From Liolophura sinensis (lineage: Eukaryota > Mollusca > Polyplacophora > Chitonida > Chitonidae), in NCBI RefSeq assembly GCF_032854445.1, contig NW_027018059.1, forward strand, positions 1 through 64,000: 64,000 nt of DNA, read 5' to 3'. This document shows, piece after piece, positions 25,001 to 38,048 of the stretch (its first letter is position 1; every line of letters starts with the position of its first letter). Position numbers and translations under genes: made by a program. The notes beneath the pieces were generated by a model, which was not told the DNA's origin, made no database searches, and worked only from the letters and a program-made list of their open reading frames with translations.

Positions 25001-27519
25001 TCCAAAAGTAGAAAAACTGTTCCAATGCTGCTGGTAAGAGGCTAATCCGACGTATTTTGTGACGAGAAATCGAATGGTGCAAACCGCGTTGCTCTCCAAC
25101 CAATACTTTTGGCTGTAGCCACCAATTAATAATCAATGATGTCAAGATCACGTGCCCAGCAACGGCTCTTACTCCATGGAAACCAAGGAAATTTGCAATT
25201 TTTCAACAGCTGGAGATGCCTGGCCCAATTGCGCATCCTTTGGCACCTTATTGATGTGGGTCAGTGTTCAATTGTACTTTTTACAGCGGATTGTATCAAG
25301 TACCTTGTGTTTTTTTTTATATACAAATGGTGTGGTTTTTCTACATGTAGATAAAGACATTGAGTTTGTCTTCGACTTAGAAGTAAGACATTTGCTGGGT
25401 GAGTTAAATGGGCTTGGCCCAAAGATTTGACGTCGTCTGGGCTACCGAAGGGCACATAACTTATAATGAAAAGTTGAATATAGTAATGACCAGTCGCGAT
25501 TGTACATAGTTAATGTAGCCGATTTCAATTAGCAAAAAGACCAGGCAAAAATCCAAAAGTAGAAAAACTGTTCCAATGCTGCTGGTAAGAGGCTAATCCG
25601 ACGTATTTTGTGACGAGAAATCGAATGGTGCAAACCGCGTTGCTCTCCAACCAATACTTTTGGCTGTAGCCACCAATTAATAATCAATGATGTCAAGATC
25701 ACGTGCCCAGCAACGGCTCTTACTCCATGGAAACCAAGGAAATTTGCAATTTTTCAACAGCTGGAGATGCCTGGCCCAATTGCGCATCCTTTGGCACCTT
25801 ATTGATGTGGGTCAGTGTTCAATTGTACTTTTTACAGCGGATTGTATCAAGTACCTTGTGTTTTTTTTTATATACAAATGGTGTGGTTTTTCTACATGTA
25901 GATAAAGACATTGAGTTTGTCTTCGACTTAGAAGTAAGACATTTGCTGGGTGAGTTAAATGGGTTTGGCCCAAAGATTTGACGTCGTCTGGGCTACCGAA
26001 GGGCACATAACTTATAATGAAAAGTTGAATATAGTAATGACCAGTCGCGATTGTACATAGTTAATGTAGCCGATTTCAATTCGCAAAAAGACCAGGCAAA
26101 AATCCAAAAGTAGAAAAACTGTTCCAATGCTGCTGGTAAGAGGCTAATCCGACGTATTTTGTGACGAGAAATCGAATGGTGCAAACCGCGTTGCTCTCCG
26201 ACCAATACTTTTGGCTGTAGCCACAAATGAATAATCAATGATGTCAAGATCACGTGCCCAGCAACGGCTCTTACTCCATGGAAACCAAGGAAATTTGCAA
26301 TTTTTCAACAGCTTGAGATGCCTGGCCCAATTGCGCATCCTTTGGCACCTTATTGATGTGGGTCAGTGTTCAATTGTACTTTTTACAGCGGATTGTATCA
26401 AGTACCTTTTGTTTTTTTTTATATACAAATGGTGTGGTTTTTCTACATGTAGATAAAGACATTGAGTTTGTCTTCGACTTAGAAGTAAGACATTTGCTGG
26501 GTGAGTTAAATGGGCTTGGCCCAAAGATTTGACGTCGTCTGGGCTACCGAAGGGCACATAACTTATAATGAAAAATTGAATATAGTAATGACCAGTCGCG
26601 ATTGTACATAGCTAATGTAGCCGATTTCAATAAGCAAAAAGACCAGGCAAAAATCCAAAAGTGGAAAAACTGTTCCAATGCTGCTGGTAAGAGGCTAATC
26701 CGACGTATTTTGTGACGAGAAATCGAATGGTGCAAACCGCGTTGCTCTCCGACCAATACTTTTGGCTGTAGCCACAAATGAATAATCAATGATGTCAAGA
26801 TCACGTGCCCAGCAACGGCTCTTACTCCATGGAAACCAGAGAAATTTGCAATTTTTCAACAGCTGGAGATGCCTGGCCCAATTGCGCATCTTTTGGCACC
26901 TTATTGATCTGGGTCAGTGTTCAATTGTACTTTTTACAGCGCATTGTATCAAGTACCTTTTGTTTTTTTTATATACAAATGGTGTGGTTTTTCTACATGT
27001 AGATAAAGACATTGAGTTTGTCTTCGACTTAGAAGTAAGACATTTGCTGGGTGAGATAAATGGGCTTGGCCCAAAGATTTGACGTCGTCTGGGCTACCGA
27101 AGGGCACATAACTTATAATGAAAAGTTGAATATAGTAATGACCAGTCGCGATTGTACATAGTTAATGTAGCCGATTTCAATTCGCAAAAAGACCAGGCAA
27201 AAATCCAAAAGTAGAAAAACTGTTCCAATGCTGCTGGTAAGAGGCTAATCCGACGTATTTTGTGACGAGAAATCGAATGGTGCAAACCGCGTTGCTCTCC
27301 AACCAAGACTTTTGGCTGTAGCCACAAATGAATAATCAATGATGTCAAGATCACGTGCCCAGCAACGGCTCTTACTCCATGGAAACCAAGGAAATTTGCA
27401 ATTTTTCAACAGCTGGAGATGCCTGGCCCAATTGCGCATCCTTTGGCACCTTATTGATGTGGGTCAGTGTTCAATTGTACTTTTTACAGCGCATTGTATC
27501 AAGTACCTTGTGTTTTTTT
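18718..27519. repeat. Sixteen-monomer HOR unit, 8802 bp, copy 1
   Basis: Anchors from 19086 (monomer 35) to 27339 (monomer 50) all have partners exactly 8802 bp downstream. The left limit lies between the T tract of monomer 34 (18710-18717, T8 against T7 at 27513-27519) and position 18812. The unit contains two ~4401 bp halves, and the CAGCTTGAG monomers in it (21286, 26238) are nine monomers apart, then seven to the next copy. A rare difference between copies is AATTTTACTT near 23621 against AATTGTACTT near 32423. Confidence 0.92.
22081..25412. repeat. Eight-monomer period, 4401 bp, copy 2 (partial)
   Basis: Anchors 22387, 22937, 23487, 24037, 24586 and 25136 match 17986 to 20735 at a 4401 bp offset. 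Only about six differences were noticed: AAGAGGCT for AAGAGACT, AAGGAAATT for AAGGAGATT, T8 for TTTCTTTT, AATTTTACTT, CAATACT for CAAGACT, and GACGTATTT for GACGAATTT. The match ends at 25413 (GGGC against GGGT). The next monomer (25687) again resembles 20735, now at a 4951-4952 bp offset, so one extra CCACCAATTAAT monomer has been inserted. Confidence 0.87.
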
Positions 27520-30500
27520 ATATACAAATGGTGTGGTTTTTCTACATGTAGATAAAGACATTGAGTTTGTCTTCGACTTAGAAGTAAGACATTTGCTGGG
27601 TGAGTTAAATGGGTTTGGCCCAAAGATTTGACGTCGTCTGGGCTACCGAAGGGCACATAACTTATAATGAAAAGTTGAATATAGTAATGACCAGTCGCGA
27701 TTGTACATAGTTAATGTAGCCGATTTCAATTAGCAAAAAGACCAGGCAAAAATCCAAAAGTAGAAAAACTGTTCCAATGCTGCTGGTAAGAGGCTAATCC
27801 GACGTATTTTGTGACGAGAAATCGAATGGTGCAAACCGCGTTGCTCTCCGACCAATACTTTTGGCTGTAGCCACAAGTGAATAATCAATGATGTCAAGAT
27901 CACGTGCCCAGCAACGGCTCTTACTCCATGGAAACCAAGGAAATTTGCAATTTTTCAACAGCTGGAGATGCCTGGCCCAATTGCGCATCCTTAGGCACCT
28001 TATTGATGTGGGTCAGTGTTCAATTGTACTTTTTACAGCGGATTGTATCAAGTACCTTGTGTTTCTTTTATATACAAATGGTGTGGTTTTTCTACATGTA
28101 GATAAAGACATTGAGTTTGTCTTCGACTTAGAAGTAAGACATTTGCTGGGTGAGTCAAATGGGTTTGGCCCAAAGATTTGACGTCGTCTGGGCTACCGAA
28201 GGGCACATAACTTATAATGAAAAGTTGAATATAGTAATGACCAGTCGCGATTGTACATAGTTAATGTAGCCGATTTCAATTAGCAAAAAGACCAGGCAAA
28301 AATCCAAAAGTAGAAAAACTGTTCCAATGCTGCTGGTAAGAGGCTAATCCGACGTATTTTGTGACGAGAAATCGAATGGTGCAAACCGCGTTGCTCTCCG
28401 ACCAAGACTTTTGGCTGTAGCCACAAGTGAATAATCAATGATGTCAAGATCACGTGCCCAGCAACGGCTCTTACTCCATGGAAACCAAGGAAATTTGCAA
28501 TTTTTCAACAGCTGGAGATGCCTGGCCCAATTGCGCATCCTTTGGCACTTTATTGATGTGGGTCAGTGTTCAATTGTACTTTTTACAGCGGATTGTATCA
28601 AGTACCTTGTGTTTTTTTATATACAAATGGTGTGGTTTTTCTACATGTAGATAAAGACATTGAGTTTGTCTTCGACTTAGAAGTAAGACATTTGCTGGGT
28701 GAGTTAAATGGGCTTGGCCCAAAGATTTGACGTCGTCTGGGCTACCGAAGGGCACATAACTTATAATGAAAAGTTGAATATAGTAATGACCAGTCGCGAT
28801 TGTACATAGTTAATGTAGCCGAATTCAATTCGCAAAAAGACCAGGCAAAAATCCAAAAGTGGAAAAACTGTTCCAATGCTGCTGGTAAGAGGCTAATCCG
28901 ACGAATTTTGTGACGAGAAATCGAATGGTGCAAACCGCGTTGCTCTCCGACCAATACTTTTGGCTGTAGCCACAAATGAATAATCAATGATGTCAAGATC
29001 ACGTGCCCAGCAACGGCTCTTACTCCATGGAAACCAAGGAAATTTGCAATTTTTCAACAGCTGGAGATGCCTGGCCCAATTGCGCATCCTTTGGCACCTT
29101 ATTGATGTGGGTCAGTGTTCAATTGTACTTTTTACAGCGGATTGTATCAAGTACCTTGTGGTTTTTTTATATACAAATGGTGTGGTTTTTCTACATGTAG
29201 ATAAAGACATTGAGTTTGTCTTCGACTTAGAAGTAAGACATTTGCTGGGTGAGTTAAATGGGCTTGGCCCAAAGATTTGACGTCGTCTGGGCTACCGAAG
29301 GGCACATAACTTATAATGAAAAGTTGAATATAGTAATGACCAGTCGCGATTGTACATAGTTAATGTAGCCGATTTCAATTAGCAAAAAGACCAGGCAAAA
29401 ATCCAAAAGTAGAAAAACTGTTCCAATGCTGCTGGTAAGAGGCTAATCCGACGTATTTTGTGACGAGAAATCGAATGGTGCAAACCGCGTTGCTCTCCAA
29501 CCAATACTTTTGGCTGTAGCCACCAATTAATAATCAATGATGTCAAGATCACGTGCCCAGCAACGGCTCTTACTCCATGGAAACCAAGGAAATTTGCAAT
29601 TTTTCAACAGCTGGAGATGCCTGGCCCAATTGCGCATCCTTTGGCACCTTATTGATGTGGGTCAGTGTTCAATTGTACTTTTTACAGCGGATTGTATCAA
29701 GTACCTTGTGTTTTTTTTTATATACAAATGGTGTGGTTTTTCTACATGTAGATAAAGACATTGAGTTTGTCTTCGACTTAGAAGTAAGACATTTGCTGGG
29801 TGAGTTAAATGGGTTTGGCCCAAAGATTTGACGTCGTCTGGGCTACCGAAGGGCACATAACTTATAATGAAAAGTTGAATATAGTAATGACCAGTCGCGA
29901 TTGTACATAGTTAATGTAGCCGATTTCAATTCGCAAAAAGACCAGGCAAAAATCCAAAAGTAGAAAAACTGTTCCAATGCTGCTGGTAAGAGGCTAATCC
30001 GACGTATTTTGTGACGAGAAATCGAATGGTGCAAACCGCGTTGCTCTCCGACCAATACTTTTGGCTGTAGCCACAAATGAATAATCAATGATGTCAAGAT
30101 CACGTGCCCAGCAACGGCTCTTACTCCATGGAAACCAAGGAAATTTGCAATTTTTCAACAGCTTGAGATGCCTGGCCCAATTGCGCATCCTTTGGCACCT
30201 TATTGATGTGGGTCAGTGTTCAATTGTACTTTTTACAGCGGATTGTATCAAGTACCTTTTGTTTTTTTTTATATACAAATGGTGTGGTTTTTCTACATGT
30301 AGATAAAGACATTGAGTTTGTCTTCGACTTAGAAGTAAGACATTTGCTGGGTGAGTTAAATGGGCTTGGCCCAAAGATTTGACGTCGTCTGGGCTACCGA
30401 AGGGCACATAACTTATAATGAAAAATTGAATATAGTAATGACCAGTCGCGATTGTACATAGCTAATGTAGCCGATTTCAATAAGCAAAAAGACCAGGCAA

Positions 30501-33500
30501 AAATCCAAAAGTGGAAAAACTGTTCCAATGCTGCTGGTAAGAGGCTAATCCGACGTATTTTGTGACGAGAAATCGAATGGTGCAAACCGCGTTGCTCTCC
30601 GACCAATACTTTTGGCTGTAGCCACAAATGAATAATCAATGATGTCAAGATCACGTGCCCAGCAACGGCTCTTACTCCATGGAAACCAGAGAAATTTGCA
30701 ATTTTTCAACAGCTGGAGATGCCTGGCCCAATTGCGCATCTTTTGGCACCTTATTGATCTGGGTCAGTGTTCAATTGTACTTTTTACAGCGCATTGTATC
30801 AAGTACCTTTTGTTTTTTTTATATACAAATGGTGTGGTTTTTCTACATGTAGATAAAGACATTGAGTTTGTCTTCGACTTAGGAGTAAGACATTTGCTGG
30901 ATGAGTTAAATGGGCTTGGCCCAAAGATTTGACGTCGTCTGGGCTACCGAAGGGCACATAACTTATAATGAAATGTTGAATATAGTAATGACCAGTCGCG
31001 ATTGTACATAGTTAATGTAGCCGATTTCAATTAGCAAAAAGACCAGGCAAAAATCCAAAAGTGGAAAAACTGTTCCAATGCTGCTGGTAAGAGGCTAATC
31101 CGACGTATTTTGTGACGAGAAATCGAATGGTGCAAACCGCGTTGCTCTCCGACCAATACTTTTGGCTGTAGCCACAAGTGAATAATCAATGATGTCAAGA
31201 TCACGTGCCCAGCAACGGCTCTTACTCCATGGAAACCAAGGAAATTTGCAATTTTTCAACAGCTGGAGATGCCTGGCCCAATTGCGCATCCTTTGGCACC
31301 TTATTGATGTGGGTCAGTGTTCAATTGTACATTTTACAGCGGATTGTATCAAGTACCTTGTGGTTTTTTTATATACAAATGGTGTGGTTTTTCTACATGT
31401 AGATAAAGACATTGAGTTTGTCTTCGACTTAGAAGTAAGACATTTGCTGGGTGAGTTAAATGGGCTTGGCCCAAAGATTTGACGTCGTCTGGGCTACCGA
31501 AGGGCACATAACTTATAATGAAAAGTTGAATATAGTAATGACCAGTCGCGATTGTACATAGTTAATGTAGCCGATTTCAATTCGCAAAAAGACCAGGCAA
31601 AAATCCAAAAGTAGAAAAACTGTTCCAATGCTGCTGGTAAGAGGCTAATCCGACGTATTTTGTGACGAGAAATCGAATGGTGCAAACCGCGTTGCTCTCC
31701 AACCAATACTTTTGGCTGTAGCCACAAATGAATAATCAATGATGTCAAGATCACGTGCCCAGCAACGGCTCTTACTCCATGGAAACCAAGGAAATTTGCA
31801 ATTTTTCAACAGCTGGAGATGCCTGGCCCAATTGCGCATCCTTTGGCACCTTATTGATGTGGGTCAGTGTTCAATTGTACTTTTTACAGCGGATTGTATC
31901 AAGTACCTTGTGTTTTTTTTATATACAAATGGTGTGGTTTTTCTACATGTAGATAAAGACATTGAGTTTGTCTTCGACTTAGAAGTAAGACATTTGCTGG
32001 GTGAGTTAAATGGGTTTGGCCCAAAGATTTGACGTCGTCTGGGCTACCGAAGGGCACATAACTTATAATGAAAAGTTGAATATAGTAATGACCAGTCGCG
32101 ATTGTACATAGTTAATGTAGCCGATTTCAATTAGCAAAAAGACCAGGCAAAAATCCAAAAGTAGAAAAACTGTTCCAATGCTGCTGGTAAGAGGCTAATC
32201 CGACGTATTTTGTGACGAGAAATCGAATGGTGCAAACCGCGTTGCTCTCCGACCAATACTTTTGGCTGTAGCCACAAGTGAATAATCAATGATGTCAAGA
32301 TCACGTGCCCAGCAACGGCTCTTACTCCATGGAAACCAAGGAAATTTGCAATTTTTCAACAGCTGGAGATGCCTGGCCCAATTGCGCATCCTTAGGCACC
32401 TTATTGATGTGGGTCAGTGTTCAATTGTACTTTTTACAGCGGATTGTATCAAGTACCTTGTGTTTTTTTTATATACAAATGGTGTGGTTTTTCTACATGT
32501 AGATAAAGACATTGAGTTTGTCTTCGACTTAGAAGTAAGACATTTGCTGGGTGAGTCAAATGGGTTTGGCCCAAAGATTTGACGTCGTCTGGGCTACCGA
32601 AGGGCACATAACTTATAATGAAAAGTTGAATATAGTAATGACCAGTCGCGATTGTACATAGTTAATGTAGCCGATTTCAATTAGCAAAAAGACCAGGCAA
32701 AAATCCAAAAGTAGAAAAACTGTTCCAATGCTGCTGGTAAGAGGCTAATCCGACGTATTTTGTGACGAGAAATCGAATGGTGCAAACCGCGTTGCTCTCC
32801 GACCAATACTTTTGGCTGTAGCCACAAGTGAATAATCAATGATGTCAAGATCACGTGCCCAGCAACGGCTCTTACTCCATGGAAACCAAGGAAATTTGCA
32901 ATTTTTCAACAGCTGGAGATGCCTGGCCCAATTGCGCATCCTTTGGCACTTTATTGATGTGGGTCAGTGTTCAATTGTACTTTTTACAGCGGATTGTATC
33001 AAGTACCTTGTGTTTTTTTATATACAAATGGTGTGGTTTTTCTACATGTAGATAAAGACATTGAGTTTGTCTTCGACTTAGAAGTAAGACATTTGCTGGG
33101 TGAGTTAAATGGGCTTGGCCCAAAGATTTGACGTCGTCTGGGCTACCGAAGGGCACATAACTTATAATGAAAAGTTGAATATAGTAATGACCAGTCGCGA
33201 TTGTACATAGTTAATGTAGCCGAATTCAATTCGCAAAAAGACCAGGCAAAAATCCAAAAGTGGAAAAACTGTTCCAATGCTGCTGGTAAGAGGCTAATCC
33301 GACGTATTTTGTGACGAGAAATCGAATGGTGCAAACCGCGTTGCTCTCCGACCAATACTTTTGGCTGTAGCCACAAATGAATAATCAATGATGTCAAGAT
33401 CACGTGCCCAGCAACGGCTCTTACTCCATGGAAACCAAGGAAATTTGCAATTTTTCAACAGCTGGAGATGCCTGGCCCAATTGCGCATCCTTTGGCACCT

Positions 33501-36321
33501 TATTGATGTGGGTCAGTGTTCAATTGTACTTTTTACAGCGGATTGTATCAAGTACCTTGTGGTTTTTTTATATACAAATGGTGTGGTTTTTCTACATGTA
33601 GATAAAGACATTGAGTTTGTCTTCGACTTAGAAGTAAGACATTTGCTGGGTGAGTTAAATGGGCTTGGCCCAAAGATTTGACGTCGTCTGGGCTACCGAA
33701 GGGCACATAACTTATAATGAAAAGTTGAATATAGTAATGACCAGTCGCGATTGTACATAGTTAATGTAGCCGATTTCAATTAGCAAAAAGACCAGGCAAA
33801 AATCCAAAAGTAGAAAAACTGTTCCAATGCTGCTGGTAAGAGGCTAATCCGACGTATTTTGTGACGAGAAATCGAATGGTGCAAACCGCGTTGCTCTCCA
33901 ACCAATACTTTTGGCTGTAGCCACCAATTAATAATCAATGATGTCAAGATCACGTGCCCAGCAACGGCTCTTACTCCATGGAAACCAAGGAAATTTGCAA
34001 TTTTTCAACAGCTGGAGATGCCTGGCCCAATTGCGCATCCTTTGGCACCTTATTGATGTGGGTCAGTGTTCAATTGTACTTTTTACAGCGGATTGTATCA
34101 AGTACCTTGTGTTTTTTTTTATATACAAATGGTGTGGTTTTTCTACATGTAGATAAAGACATTGAGTTTGTCTTCGACTTAGAAGTAAGACATTTGCTGG
34201 GTGAGTTAAATGGGCTTGGCCCAAAGATTTGACGTCGTCTGGGCTACCGAAGGGCACATAACTTATAATGAAAAGTTGAATATAGTAATGACCAGTCGCG
34301 ATTGTACATAGTTAATGTAGCCGATTTCAATTAGCAAAAAGACCAGGCAAAAATCCAAAAGTAGAAAAACTGTTCCAATGCTGCTGGTAAGAGGCTAATC
34401 CGACGTATTTTGTGACGAGAAATCGAATGGTGCAAACCGCGTTGCTCTCCAACCAATACTTTTGGCTGTAGCCACCAATTAATAATCAATGATGTCAAGA
34501 TCACGTGCCCAGCAACGGCTCTTACTCCATGGAAACCAAGGAAATTTGCAATTTTTCAACAGCTGGAGATGCCTGGCCCAATTGCGCATCCTTTGGCACC
34601 TTATTGATGTGGGTCAGTGTTCAATTGTACTTTTTACAGCGGATTGTATCAAGTACCTTGTGTTTTTTTTTATATACAAATGGTGTGGTTTTTCTACATG
34701 TAGATAAAGACATTGAGTTTGTCTTCGACTTAGAAGTAAGACATTTGCTGGGTGAGTTAAATGGGTTTGGCCCAAAGATTTGACGTCGTCTGGGCTACCG
34801 AAGGGCACATAACTTATAATGAAAAGTTGAATATAGTAATGACCAGTCGCGATTGTACATAGTTAATGTAGCCGATTTCAATTCGCAAAAAGACCAGGCA
34901 AAAATCCAAAAGTAGAAAAACTGTTCCAATGCTGCTGGTAAGAGGCTAATCCGACGTATTTTGTGACGAGAAATCGAATGGTGCAAACCGCGTTGCTCTC
35001 CGACCAATACTTTTGGCTGTAGCCACAAATGAATAATCAATGATGTCAAGATCACGTGCCCAGCAACGGCTCTTACTCCATGGAAACCAAGGAAATTTGC
35101 AATTTTTCAACAGCTTGAGATGCCTGGCCCAATTGCGCATCCTTTGGCACCTTATTGATGTGGGTCAGTGTTCAATTGTACTTTTTACAGCGGATTGTAT
35201 CAAGTACCTTTTGTTTTTTTTTATATACAAATGGTGTGGTTTTTCTACATGTAGATAAAGACATTGAGTTTGTCTTCGACTTAGAAGTAAGACATTTGCT
35301 GGGTGAGTTAAATGGGCTTGGCCCAAAGATTTGACGTCGTCTGGGCTACCGAAGGGCACATAACTTATAATGAAAAATTGAATATAGTAATGACCAGTCG
35401 CGATTGTACATAGCTAATGTAGCCGATTTCAATAAGCAAAAAGACCAGGCAAAAATCCAAAAGTGGAAAAACTGTTCCAATGCTGCTGGTAAGAGGCTAA
35501 TCCGACGTATTTTGTGACGAGAAATCGAATGGTGCAAACCGCGTTGCTCTCCGACCAATACTTTTGGCTGTAGCCACAAATGAATAATCAATGATGTCAA
35601 GATCACGTGCCCAGCAACGGCTCTTACTCCATGGAAACCAGAGAAATTTGCAATTTTTCAACAGCTGGAGATGCCTGGCCCAATTGCGCATCTTTTGGCA
35701 CCTTATTGATCTGGGTCAGTGTTCAATTGTACTTTTTACAGCGCATTGTATCAAGTACCTTTTGTTTTTTTTATATACAAATGGTGTGGTTTTTCTACAT
35801 GTAGATAAAGACATTGAGTTTGTCTTCGACTTAGAAGTAAGACATTTGCTGGGTGAGATAAATGGGCTTGGCCCAAAGATTTGACGTCGTCTGGGCTACC
35901 GAAGGGCACATAACTTATAATGAAAAGTTGAATATAGTAATGACCAGTCGCGATTGTACATAGTTAATGTAGCCGATTTCAATTCGCAAAAAGACCAGGC
36001 AAAAATCCAAAAGTAGAAAAACTGTTCCAATGCTGCTGGTAAGAGGCTAATCCGACGTATTTTGTGACGAGAAATCGAATGGTGCAAACCGCGTTGCTCT
36101 CCAACCAAGACTTTTGGCTGTAGCCACAAATGAATAATCAATGATGTCAAGATCACGTGCCCAGCAACGGCTCTTACTCCATGGAAACCAAGGAAATTTG
36201 CAATTTTTCAACAGCTGGAGATGCCTGGCCCAATTGCGCATCCTTTGGCACCTTATTGATGTGGGTCAGTGTTCAATTGTACTTTTTACAGCGCATTGTA
36301 TCAAGTACCTTGTGTTTTTTT
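27520..36321. repeat. Sixteen-monomer HOR unit, 8802 bp, copy 2
   Basis: Anchors 27888, 28438, 28987, 29537, 30088, 30639, 31189, 31739, 32289, 32839, 33388, 33938, 34489, 35040, 35591 and 36141 are each 8802 bp after those of copy 1. Marker order is the same, including TTTCTTTT, GGCACTTTATTG, GACGAATTT, CTGGATGAG and CAAGACTTTTGG. The copies diverge at 36416, where GGGTTTGG of copy 1 (T at 27614) becomes GGGCTTGG. Such low divergence over 8.8 kb implies a very recent duplication, or an assembly duplication that needs read-depth support. Confidence 0.92.
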
Positions 36322-38048
36322 ATATACAAATGGTGTGGTTTTTCTACATGTAGATAAAGACATTGAGTTTGTCTTCGACTTAGAAGTAAGACATTTGCTG
36401 GGTGAGTTAAATGGGCTTGGCCCAAAGATTTGACGTCGTCTGGGCTACCGAAGGGCACATAACTTATAATGAAATGTTGAATATAGTAATGACCAGTCGC
36501 GATTGTACATAGTTAATGTAGCCGAATTCAATTCGCAAAAAGACCAGGCAAAAATCCAAAAGTGGAAAAACTGTTCCAATGCTGCTGGTAAGAGGCTAAT
36601 CCGACGTATTTTGTGACGAGAAATCGAATGGTGCAAACCGCGTTGCTCTCCGACCAATACTTTTGGCTGTAGCCACAAATGAATAATCAATGATGTCAAG
36701 ATCACGTGCCCAGCAACGGCTCTTACTCCATGGAAACCAAGGAAATTTGCAATTTTTCAACAGCTGGAGATGCCTGGCCCAATTGCGCATCCTTTGGCAC
36801 CTTATTGATGTGGGTCAGTGTTCAATTGTACTTTTTACAGCGGATTGTATCAAGTACCTTGTGTTTTTTTTATATACAAATGGTGTGGTTTTTCTACATG
36901 TAGATAAAGACATTGAGTTTGTCTTCGACTTAGAAGTAAGACATTTGCTGGGTGAGTTAAATGGGCTTGGCCCAAAGATTTGACGTCGTCTGGGCTACCG
37001 AAGGGCACATAACTTATAATGAAAAGTTGAATATAGTAATGACCAGTCGCGATTGTACATAGTTAATGTAGCCGATTTCAATTAGCAAAAAGACCAGGCA
37101 AAAATCCAAAAGTGGAAAAACTGTTCCAATGCTGCTGGTAAGAGGCTAATCCGACGTATTTTGTGACGAGAAATCGAATGGTGCAAACCGCGTTGCTCTC
37201 CGACCAATACTTTTGGCTGTAGCCACAAGTGAATAATCAATGATGTCAAGATCACGTGCCCAGCAACGGCTCTTACTCCATGGAAACCAAGGAAATTTGC
37301 AATTTTTCAACAGCTGGAGATGCCTGGCCCAATTGCGCATCCTTTGGCACCTTATTGATGTGGGTCAGTGTTCAATTGTACTTTTTACAGCGGATTGTAT
37401 CAAGTACCTTGTGTTTTTTTTATATACAAATGGTGTGGTTTTTCTACATGTAGATAAAGACATTGAGTTTGTCTTCGACTTAGAAGTAAGACATTTGCTG
37501 GGTGAGTTAAATGGGCTTGGCCCAAAGATTTGACGTCGTCTGGGCTACCGAAGGGCACATAACTTATAATGAAAAGTTGAATATAGTAATGACCAGTCGC
37601 GATTGTACATAGTTAATGTAGCCGATTTCAATTCGCAAAAAGACCAGGCAAAAATCCAAAAGTAGAAAAACTGTTCCAATGCTGCTGGTAAGAGGCTAAT
37701 CCGACGTATTTTGTGACCAGAAATCGAATGGTGCAAACCGCGTTGCTCTCCAACCAATACTTTTGGCTGTAGCCACAAATGAATATTCAATGATGTCAAG
37801 ATCACGTGCCCAGCAACGGCTCTTACTCCATGGAAACCAAGGAAATTTGCAATTTTTCAACAGCTGGAGATGCCTGGCCCAATTGCGCATCCTTTGGCAC
37901 CTTATTGATGTGGGTCAGTGTTCAATTGTACTTTTTACAGCGGATTGTATCAAGTACCTTGTGGTTTTTTTATATACAAATGGTGTGGTTTTTCTACATG
38001 TAGATAAAGACATTGAGTTTGTCTTCGACTTAGAAGTAAGACATTTGT
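34198..38048. repeat. Seven-monomer HOR unit, ~3852 bp, copy 1
   Basis: Anchors 34489, 35040, 35591, 36141, 36690, 37240 and 37790. It starts inside the second 8802 bp unit and runs past its end. The series ends with a CACAAGTG monomer (37240) and one with GAATATTCAATG, TGTGACCAG and CTTGTGG (37790; TGTGACCAG near 37713). The limit at 38048 is the T of TTTGTTGGG, which is C at the matching position 34197. Confidence 0.88.
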
